NCBI GenBank assembly: GCA_003523545.1
Contig: DQAM01000235.1
Coordinates: 1-5,306, forward strand
DNA: 5,306 bases
Source of the DNA: Dysgonomonas sp.
GTDB taxonomy: Bacteria; Bacteroidota; Bacteroidia; Bacteroidales; Dysgonomonadaceae
Direction: 5' to 3'
Made by a program: the position numbers and the translations under genes
The notes under the pieces: generated by a model
Seen by the model: the letters and a program-made list of their open reading frames with translations, nothing else
Database searches by the model: none
What the model was told of the DNA's origin: nothing
In this document: positions 1-5,152 of the stretch, one piece after another
How the letters are laid out: every line of letters starts with the position of its first letter
How positions within the stretch are numbered: the stretch's first letter is position 1

Positions 1-75
1 CATTTTTACAAATTGATAAAGACCATGCTTTTCGAAATTAATAATAATATTAGACAAAGAGACGGAGGGCTTTAA
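1..75 (+). CDS. Possible 3' end of an upstream gene (partial, frame uncertain)
   Basis: Frame 1 is open from the window edge to a TAA at 73-75, giving 24 residues that end in RQRDGGL, with the stop one base before the next ATG. Frame 3 is also open from the edge, to a TAA at 39-41, and ends in DKDHAFRN. Either could be the real C-terminus of a gene beginning left of the window. The frame 1 version would be tightly coupled to the lipoprotein gene. The frame 3 version would leave a 35-base gap containing a Shine-Dalgarno. The fragment is too short to assign a family, and it is also possible that neither frame is coding. Confidence 0.3.
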   Translation, partial: HFYKLIKTMLFEINNNIRQRDGGL

Positions 76-76
76 T

Positions 77-487
77 ATGAAATATTTGACATTACTAATC
101 AGTATCTTATTTCTTATTTCATGTAATAATAAGAAATTTGACTTTAAATTTGAGTCAAATAAAGATTTGTATGAAAAATCAGTTATGGAAATATTAAGTA
201 ATTCGCAAGGAGAATTCGAACTGTTTAGTGAAAAATTTTATCCGGATAGGCTTAAAAATAATGATTTTGATAATACATGTTTAGTTATGAGAAGCTTAGG
301 GGTCACAAGTATATTTAAAAGTAGAAATTGTGTATTATTTTACTATGATAAAGAAGATATATTTAATAGGAAAGCTGATGTTTTAATATATAACTCTGAG
401 AATTGCACAGTCAGCGTTGAACCAATTATACATAAAGTTTATGATGATAAATGGAGTGAAGGAAGAATAGAATCTTTTCTATATTAA
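77..487 (+). CDS. Small hypothetical lipoprotein, AT-rich gene
   Basis: This encodes a 136-residue predicted lipoprotein. Residues 1-15 form a short signal peptide (Lys2, then a Leu/Ile-rich core) ending in the lipobox L-I-S-C, with Cys16 as the lipidation site. The mature part is about 120 residues, rich in Lys, Asp, Asn, Phe and Tyr. It contains three further cysteines (68, 85, 110), two of which could form a disulfide. I recognise no domain. The start is supported by GGAGGG at 64-69, seven bases before the ATG, a strong Shine-Dalgarno for this phylum. The gene is visibly more AT-rich than the rest of the window: 11 G/C in the 60 bases at 121-180, against 29 in the 60 bases at 2881-2940. 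That is consistent with recent acquisition. Small cysteine-containing lipoproteins directly after another gene are sometimes immunity proteins of polymorphic toxins, but nothing here proves that role. Confidence 0.8.
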   Translation: MKYLTLLISILFLISCNNKKFDFKFESNKDLYEKSVMEILSNSQGEFELFSEKFYPDRLKNNDFDNTCLVMRSLGVTSIFKSRNCVLFYYDKEDIFNRKADVLIYNSENCTVSVEPIIHKVYDDKWSEGRIESFLY

Positions 488-526
488 ATTGTGTAGAAAG
501 ACTGTTACAGAATAAGGTGTAAATAT

Positions 527-560
527 AACTACAGGTTGGATGACTTGTAGTTTTTTATTT
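527..560 (+). terminator. Rho-independent terminator after the small lipoprotein gene
   Basis: A 9-bp stem (AACTACAGG at 527-535 with CTTGTAGTT at 544-552, one G-T wobble) closes an 8-base loop. A T-run follows immediately (551-556, then ATTT). It lies 40 bases after the lipoprotein stop codon. In the opposite direction the downstream sequence is only a broken A/T mix, so it would be a weak stop for the convergent rnf operon. No better terminator was found between 561 and 651. Confidence 0.8.
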
Positions 561-651
561 ATGTAATTCTATCAAAAGTGACTATTACAGACATACTTAA
601 GAATTTATTATATCTGGCATGTATGGGTGGTATCGTATTTAAGCTTGGGTC

Positions 652-1731
652 CTACTTAGATTCCAGTATATTTTTATCCATCTTCATCAATATAAAACGG
701 ACAATAGAATATACAATAAAGAAATATATCAGGTATTTAATCCCGTCCAGATGATGGATATAAATCACAAGGATAGTAGTTGCCAATATAGCGAGAGTAA
801 TCAAGGCTGTTTGCCATGTCCGTGTAAATATTTGCTTGTCTCGTCCCCATACCTTAGGGCGAAGAGCCCAGTTGATCGGTTCAACAAATGCATTCATCAG
901 TAAGATGGCATACGAAAAATAACCGTCGGTTACTCCGCCTACCAGACAGGCAATGCAAACGACCCCTATCATACATCCGAAATAAACTTTAGCTTTCGGA
1001 CTGGAAGTACTGGTAGGCATGTCGGTTGCCATATAAATGGCCCCTAAAAATAATCCCCCGAAAGAATAGGTAAGATCATATCCTGAGAATACAAATACAA
1101 GCAAAATAAACGCTACCAACATCCCGAAAGGAATATGCCAGGATATACGTTGCCTTATGAGAAGATATATACCGCCCAGTATCAGGAAAAATGAAGAATA
1201 TTCACCTATCGAGCCCGAGACATTATAAAATATATGGTCAAAAAAATCGTTATTGAATATAGTTATCTCCTTGATGTTTAATACCTCTTTATTATGCCAT
1301 ATAAAGTTTGAGCCCATTATCACCGGAAAAAAGATGGTCATAAACTCACGCCCTACCAAAGCCGGATTGAAACGGTTCCTCCCGATTCCACCCCATAAGA
1401 GTTTACCGAACAATACTGCGGTTGCCCCCCCGAAAGCGACAACATACAGAGGTGTAAACGGCCCTACAGTAAAGGCCAGTAGTATCCCGGTAATGATAGC
1501 GGAACCATCGCCGATTGATTTGGTATCTTTAGAAAAAATTGCAGAAAATAAATATTCGGTCACTATTGCGCTCGATATAGCTACCAGAATAACTGCAACC
1601 GGGTAAAAACCATAAGCTAACGTTGAAATAATAATACTTGGTATTAAAGCAATAATAACGTCGGTCATTACTTTCGAAGCGCTTTCGTCAGCCCTTACAA
1701 AAGGATTGTATACTATCTTATCCAGCCTCAT
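652..1731 (-). CDS. rnfD: RnfD-like membrane subunit of an Rnf-type electron transport complex (divergent)
   Basis: This is a 359-residue polytopic membrane protein of the NqrB/RnfD family, the integral flavin-carrying subunit that works with RnfC. Family landmarks are present: a G-D-G-S-A-x-x-T-G segment (74-82), N-P-A-L-V-G-R (122-128), G-S-I-G-E (173-177), M-A-T-D followed by a Thr/Ser-rich stretch (234-245), L-L-M-N-A (277-281) and R-P-K-V-W-G-R (291-297). About ten to twelve hydrophobic segments are visible. Two things are odd. The loop between F-P-V-I-M (135-139) and G-S-I-G-E is short and lacks the S/T-x-A-T-P motif whose Thr carries covalent FMN in RnfD; only K-E-I-T (154-157) sits nearby. 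After the R-P-K-V-W-G-R motif, where canonical RnfD ends, about 60 more residues add two predicted helices (roughly 305-325 and 332-349). The start ATG overlaps the end of rnfC by 14 bases, implying translational coupling. Family assignment is secure; function as a canonical Rnf subunit is not. Confidence 0.93.
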   Translation of the reverse strand: MRLDKIVYNPFVRADESASKVMTDVIIALIPSIIISTLAYGFYPVAVILVAISSAIVTEYLFSAIFSKDTKSIGDGSAIITGILLAFTVGPFTPLYVVAFGGATAVLFGKLLWGGIGRNRFNPALVGREFMTIFFPVIMGSNFIWHNKEVLNIKEITIFNNDFFDHIFYNVSGSIGEYSSFFLILGGIYLLIRQRISWHIPFGMLVAFILLVFVFSGYDLTYSFGGLFLGAIYMATDMPTSTSSPKAKVYFGCMIGVVCIACLVGGVTDGYFSYAILLMNAFVEPINWALRPKVWGRDKQIFTRTWQTALITLAILATTILVIYIHHLDGIKYLIYFFIVYSIVRFILMKMDKNILESK

Positions 1732-3010
1732 TTTCCAATTCTTTTAGTTTAGACTTACCTTTAAAGATGCTTTCCATCAGAGGGACATTGCAGGGACAGA
1801 TGTATTCGCACGATCCGCAATCGATACAATCGTCGATACTGTATTTCTTGAGCTTGTGGTATTTCTTCTTCCTGTAATGTTCTTCGTATTTCATCGGTAT
1901 CAGGTACATAGGACACACATCTACACAATAACCGCATCCTATACAACTGAGCCTTTCTATATTTTCCTTTTTAAGCATTAATACTCCCCCTGCTCCTTTG
2001 TGTATAGGAGTGTCGAGGTCATAAATGTATTTGCCCATCATAGGACCTCCCATGATAATCATAGGATCCTTTTTAGTATATTCTATAGTATCGAGTATGT
2101 GTCCGACAGGAGTACCTATTTTTATCCGGTAATTTCCATAATTATCAGACTCTTCTCCCGAAACGGTTACTATTCTTTCAATCAAAGGTTTATGTTTAAC
2201 TACCGCTTCGTATATGGCATATACGGTACCTGTATTGCTCATAATATATCCGTAATCGGCAGAAGAAGCATCATCGGGTATTTTTATCCCCTTGATGGTA
2301 TCTATCAACTGTAATTGCCCTCCCTGTGGGTATTCATCGGGAACAATTTCCAGTTTGTAGTCTTTGTATTTTTCCTGTTTGAAGAACGGGGCGAAAATAT
2401 CTTCGAGTTCTTTATTCTGTCTTTCTATACCGATTACTACTTCTTTTGCCTTTAATATTAGATTGGCAAGGTAAATGCCTTCGAAGAATTCGGCGGTCTT
2501 TTCTTTCATTATGATGTAGTCTGCCGTGAGGTACGGCTCACATTCAGCACTGTTCACAAAAAAAGTTTTGATTTCCTGATCCGCCACATCATATTTAACA
2601 GCTGTCGGAAAACGGGCTCCGCCCTCTCCGACTATACCCGCATCTTTTACTATCCGTAACAACTCTTCAGACGTATATTCTTCGGGAACTAATTCTTTTT
2701 CCTGCGTTTCATCAATTTCTTCCTGATAATCATTCTCTATGGTGATGCACAGCCCGTCTTTGCCATCGGCTTGCAATATATTTCCTATTTTCTTTACTAT
2801 GCCCGATACGGGTGAGTGTACCTTAGCGGGAAATCCCTCTTTGGCTTGCCCGATGACCTGATATTTCTTTACCCTTTTACCTGTTTCCACAACAGGTTCC
2901 GGTTTGTTCCCGAAAAGTTCGGGAAGCGGTACGTGTAATAAATGAGGAGCTTTCAAAGGAATTATTTTTTTCCCTTTTGTTTTATCCTTCATCGATTCGA
3001 TGTGCATCAT
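1718..3010 (-). CDS. rnfC: RnfC-like NADH/FMN-binding iron-sulfur subunit
   Basis: This is a 430-residue RnfC homologue, the peripheral cytoplasmic subunit that in Rnf complexes takes electrons from NADH through FMN and 4Fe-4S clusters. Landmarks in order: a biotinyl-lipoyl-like region (about 37-76, with H-S-P-V-S-G at 65-70), the glycine-rich G-E-G-G-A-R-F-P-T (128-136), E-C-E-P-Y-L-T-A-D (156-164), Y-P-Q-G-G-Q (227-232), G-G-P-M-M-G (321-326), and two CxxCxxCxxxCP clusters (Cys356/359/362/366 and Cys395/398/401/405). Length is close to the usual bacterial RnfC, without the long repetitive C-terminal tail of enterobacterial forms. The N-terminus departs from the family: the usual G-G-I-H-P motif is absent and the protein starts Lys-rich instead. 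The start at 3010 overlaps the apbE stop as ATGA. Met2 and Met7 (the ATG at 2992) are possible alternative starts, since no strong Shine-Dalgarno decides. All cluster cysteines are intact, so it is probably active. Confidence 0.94.
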   Translation of the reverse strand: MMHIESMKDKTKGKKIIPLKAPHLLHVPLPELFGNKPEPVVETGKRVKKYQVIGQAKEGFPAKVHSPVSGIVKKIGNILQADGKDGLCITIENDYQEEIDETQEKELVPEEYTSEELLRIVKDAGIVGEGGARFPTAVKYDVADQEIKTFFVNSAECEPYLTADYIIMKEKTAEFFEGIYLANLILKAKEVVIGIERQNKELEDIFAPFFKQEKYKDYKLEIVPDEYPQGGQLQLIDTIKGIKIPDDASSADYGYIMSNTGTVYAIYEAVVKHKPLIERIVTVSGEESDNYGNYRIKIGTPVGHILDTIEYTKKDPMIIMGGPMMGKYIYDLDTPIHKGAGGVLMLKKENIERLSCIGCGYCVDVCPMYLIPMKYEEHYRKKKYHKLKKYSIDDCIDCGSCEYICPCNVPLMESIFKGKSKLKELENEAG

Positions 3011-3945
3011 ACGCTTATCTTTTTAGAAATATATTTGCTCTTAAAATCAGGAGTAAAAAATATTTTATCGTCCGCATCAATCAAAAAACCATCTATATGA
3101 GTGTCATAAAGTTGTGAATAACGTTTTATTTTCTCCAGGAAGCTTTTTCCTTCCTCATTGAATAAGGCGGTGGAAAGCATATCACCCGTCATACAATTGT
3201 CTGTAATGAGTCCGATTTGCTTATTTGCCGAGGGGTATCCCGTTGCGGGATTAAGTATATGACCGAATTTTTTATTATCTATTTCAACATACGAAGATTG
3301 CTCAGAGGTAGAAAAACATCTGTTCGATATATTTATCTGGAATAAGTTCTCTTTATTATCCGGATGGTTAATATTTATTTTCCACGATTGATGCTTATCA
3401 TTATTAATCGCCATAATGGTACTTCCACCTGCATTAATGATTGCATCAGTAATGCCTAAATCAAGCATCTTCTCTTTCAGTTTGTCCACTGCAAAAGCTT
3501 TCAGGAAAGAACCGGTGATGATTTCCTGTCCTGTGCTAATTTTGACTTTATTGTCCTGAATTTTAATATCCTGGTAATTTATATAAGGTCTTGCATCATC
3601 TATCTCTTTTTTCGAGGGGATACTTTTCCTTTCATTATAAAAACCCCATAGCCGTATAAGAGGCATTATAGTGATATCGTACACACCTTCTGTAAATTCG
3701 GATATCCGGTCGGCCATTTTCACTATATCGATAGTCTGGCTATCGACTTCCGTAAAATTCCCGGCATTACGGTTAATTTTATTAAAATACGACCCTGGAT
3801 AATAAGAATTGTACCTGATATCGATTTCTTCAACAGTATCGTACAAATGGGATAATATACTATTATCATACCATTCGGGAATTTTAATCCGCAGATGGCA
3901 ATGAAAAATATATTTTGTCTGTACTTTGTAGAAATAAGTTGTCAT
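3007..3945 (-). CDS. apbE: ApbE-family FAD:protein FMN transferase homologue, signal-less and divergent
   Basis: This is a 312-residue ApbE-fold protein. The family cleaves FAD and attaches FMN to Thr/Ser of target proteins such as RnfD, RnfG and NqrB/C. Visible motifs: N-S-Y-Y-P-G-S-Y-F-N-K-I-N-R (46-59), D-I-T-I-M-P-L-I-R-L-W-G-F (90-102), a divergent G-S-F-L-K-A-F-A-V-D (145-154) where the family has GGIAKGYAVD, N-A-G-G (171-174), G-H-I-L-N-P-A-T-G-Y-P (228-238) and G-D-M-L-S-T-A (254-260). Asp255 and Thr259 keep the spacing of the metal-binding Asp/Thr pair. The N-terminal M-G-T motif is not recognisable. There is no signal peptide or lipobox, although many ApbE proteins are exported lipoproteins. 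Upstream in this frame only about 14 codons are open before a TAG, with no other normal start codon, so the cytosolic-looking N-terminus is not a start-site error. It lies 4 bases after a small membrane-protein gene and overlaps rnfC by ATGA. Catalytic activity is plausible but unproven. Confidence 0.88.
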   Translation of the reverse strand: MTTYFYKVQTKYIFHCHLRIKIPEWYDNSILSHLYDTVEEIDIRYNSYYPGSYFNKINRNAGNFTEVDSQTIDIVKMADRISEFTEGVYDITIMPLIRLWGFYNERKSIPSKKEIDDARPYINYQDIKIQDNKVKISTGQEIITGSFLKAFAVDKLKEKMLDLGITDAIINAGGSTIMAINNDKHQSWKININHPDNKENLFQINISNRCFSTSEQSSYVEIDNKKFGHILNPATGYPSANKQIGLITDNCMTGDMLSTALFNEEGKSFLEKIKRYSQLYDTHIDGFLIDADDKIFFTPDFKSKYISKKISV

Positions 3946-3949
3946 AGTT

Positions 3950-4105
3950 TTATAAACTTCCGGACGATTCCTCTGCGGAATCCGATTCTATAGATACCTG
4001 GTCATCAGCTATGTATTCGGAATGTATTTTATATCCCCCGATAAATAGCAATATACCCAATAGGTACATGCCGATGTTTTTTAAGATACTTATCTTTTCT
4101 TCCAT
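3950..4105 (-). CDS. 51-residue single-pass membrane protein, first gene of the rnf-like operon
   Basis: An ATG at 4105 opens a 51-codon frame ending in TAA at 3950, four bases before the apbE start. The protein has a charged N-terminus (MEEKISILKN), one hydrophobic helix at about residues 11-25 (IGMYLLGILLFIGGY), then a hydrophilic, acidic, serine-rich tail with D34, D35, E40, D42, E45 and E46. The charge pattern weakly suggests N-in, C-out. The bases AGGGG abut the ATG, too close for a normal Shine-Dalgarno. Met13 is an alternative start but would cut into the helix. The evidence for coding is position, tight spacing and a sensible membrane-protein composition. I do not recognise a family. 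It could be a small accessory subunit, or a detached signal-anchor for the neighbouring signal-less ApbE. A fortuitous frame in the leader remains possible. Confidence 0.6.
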   Translation of the reverse strand: MEEKISILKNIGMYLLGILLFIGGYKIHSEYIADDQVSIESDSAEESSGSL

Positions 4106-4140
4106 CCCCTGTAAAGTTTGCTTGAAGGTTTATTTTTTGA

Positions 4141-4166
4141 GAACAAGCCCCTATGCGCTATTGTTC
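4141..4166 (-). promoter_or_regulatory. Small inverted repeat in the leader of the rnf-like operon
   Basis: GAACAA at 4141-4146 and TTGTTC at 4161-4166 can pair across 14 bases, with two more G-C pairs possible inside if bulges are allowed. It lies 36-61 bases before the first start codon of the minus-strand operon. No T-run follows on either strand, so it is not an intrinsic terminator. It could be an operator or a leader stem-loop, or chance in A/T-rich DNA. Confidence 0.2.
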
Positions 4167-4196
4167 AGGACAATAAGGTTAAAAACGTATTTGTTG

Positions 4197-4213
4197 CCGG
4201 AACATATCCGGAA
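4197..4213. promoter_or_regulatory. Tandem CCGGAA direct repeat, 11-bp period
   Basis: CCGGAA occurs at 4197-4202 and again at 4208-4213, one helical turn apart, in otherwise A/T-rich intergenic DNA. Same-face tandem half-sites are typical of several regulator families, for example OmpR-type response regulators. No regulator gene is in the window, so the role is only a guess. Confidence 0.2.
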
Positions 4214-4376
4214 ATAGTTCGAGGGAAATATTTAACTGAGTCATTTTAAGTTCTGTGATTATAAAATATTTAGGATGTGAAAAATATTTATTTATTGAGG
4301 CTAATAAGATATTTTAGCAAAATTTCCTGCAACTTTTTTATACAATCTTCATCTACATATCAAACAAAAAATAATT

Positions 4377-4382
4377 AAGGAG
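4377..4382 (+). promoter_or_regulatory. Shine-Dalgarno of the NigD-like gene
   Basis: AAGGAG lies six bases before the ATG at 4389 and fixes that start. It is stronger than the sites in front of rnfC, rnfD or apbE, which show only weak purine matches. Confidence 0.7.
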
Positions 4383-4388
4383 AAAAAT

Positions 4389-5132
4389 ATGAAAACGTTC
4401 AGATTTTTAGTATTGACATTAGGGATTATAGGTATTAGCTTATCCCTTCCGTCTTGTTTAGATGACGACGATAATGGATATTGGGAAATCCGTTATCCGA
4501 ATGCGCTTGTTACTGTAAAACCAATTGATGACAAAGCTTTCTTTCTGCAACTGGATGACAGCACCACATTGCTTCCTACCAATATTATATCATCTCCATT
4601 TGGAGGTAAGGAAGTAAGGGCTCTGGTTAATTTCAGTGAAACGGACAAACCAAGCGAAGGATACGACATGGCTGTGCATATCAACTGGATAGACAGTATT
4701 TTGACAAAGGCGATTGCTCCGGATTTAGGCGTGGAAAATGACGAGGTATATGGAACAGACCCGGTAGAAATTGTAAATGACTGGGTGACGATAGCCGAAG
4801 ACGGCTATCTGACTTTACGTTTCAGGACATTGTATGGAGACCGCAACAAAGCTCATTATATAAACCTGTTGCCGGGTAATAATCCGGACAATCCTTATGA
4901 AGTGGAATTCCGGCATAATGCTTTCGGTGATATTTATGGTGTGGAAGGAGACGGCTTGGTTGCATTCAATCTCAACAGCTTACCTGATACAGAAGGAAAG
5001 ACTGTAAAACTTAAATTGAAGTGGAAGTCTTTTAGCGGGGACAAATCTGCGGAATTTGATTATACTACTCGTAAAGCTACTCCTAATAAATCATCAATCA
5101 TATTTGAAAGGAGTAATTTAAATATACGATAA
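4389..5132 (+). CDS. NigD-like surface lipoprotein
   Basis: This encodes a 247-residue lipoprotein resembling the NigD-like family, named after a putative immunity protein of the nigrescin bacteriocin locus in Prevotella nigrescens and common in multiple copies in Bacteroidales. Residues 1-22 are a signal peptide ending in the lipobox L-P-S-C, with Cys23 lipidated. It is followed by Leu and four Asp (25-28), matching the acidic run after Cys that acts as a surface-export signal in Bacteroidetes lipoproteins. The mature protein looks all-beta: a first domain at about 38-105 (expected NigD N-terminal, OB-like) and a second at about 115-228, containing D-P-V-E-I-V-N-D-W-V-T-I (124-135), E-D-G-Y-L-T-L-R-F (137-145) and closing K-L-K-L-K-W-K-S-F (207-215). 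Length is normal for the family. Codon use resembles the rnf genes and not the AT-rich lipoprotein at 77-487. The molecular function of the family is not established, and no bacteriocin gene is adjacent in the window. Confidence 0.85.
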   Translation: MKTFRFLVLTLGIIGISLSLPSCLDDDDNGYWEIRYPNALVTVKPIDDKAFFLQLDDSTTLLPTNIISSPFGGKEVRALVNFSETDKPSEGYDMAVHINWIDSILTKAIAPDLGVENDEVYGTDPVEIVNDWVTIAEDGYLTLRFRTLYGDRNKAHYINLLPGNNPDNPYEVEFRHNAFGDIYGVEGDGLVAFNLNSLPDTEGKTVKLKLKWKSFSGDKSAEFDYTTRKATPNKSSIIFERSNLNIR

Positions 5133-5152
5133 AAGATACTTGTAATATGTGA

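Larger units (their letters stand above)
4106..4388. promoter_or_regulatory. Divergent intergenic region between the rnf-like operon and the NigD-like gene
   Basis: These 283 bases separate two divergently transcribed units and should hold both promoters. The right half (about 4255-4375) is strongly A/T-rich and repeats AATATTTA-like blocks. I found no convincing Bacteroidetes promoter (TTTG, then TAnnTTTG) on either strand. TATACAAT at 4339-4346 is a weak sigma70-like -10 candidate for the + gene. The left half is less A/T-rich and holds a tandem CCGGAA repeat and a small inverted repeat, listed separately. No tRNA, riboswitch or convincing gene was seen. Confidence 0.6.

Noticed and set aside
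500..591. Direct repeat GACTRTTACAGA at 500-511 and 580-591 (11 of 12 identical) flanking the terminator
   Set aside because: It is short and A/T-rich with no element between the copies beyond the terminator, so chance or minor duplication is enough to explain it.
1006..1027. D-M-P-T-S-T-S in RnfD (residues 237-243) resembles the flavinylation pattern D-x-x-S/T-G/S-A/S-T
   Set aside because: It aligns with the ordinary M-A-T-D-P-V-T segment of RnfD/NqrB, not with the FMN loop, and the last two positions do not match the motif.
1253..1606. 117-codon frame on + inside rnfD
   Set aside because: It is antisense to a gene with clear family motifs and has no start signals. The + frames at 2000-2314 and 4011-4217 and the minus frames at 1761-1946 and 4493-4684 are likewise treated as shadows.
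4106..4236. The frame upstream of the 51-residue protein reads on through TAG and TAA with protein-like composition, suggesting a decayed longer gene
   Set aside because: Two in-frame stops within about 35 codons, no recognisable family, and no need for it given the ATG at 4105.
4179..4244. 21-codon frame on the minus strand (ATG at 4244, TAA at 4179) in the leader of the rnf-like operon, a possible leader peptide
   Set aside because: There is no Shine-Dalgarno, no run of a regulatory amino acid, and no terminator/antiterminator pair after it. It is best taken as chance.
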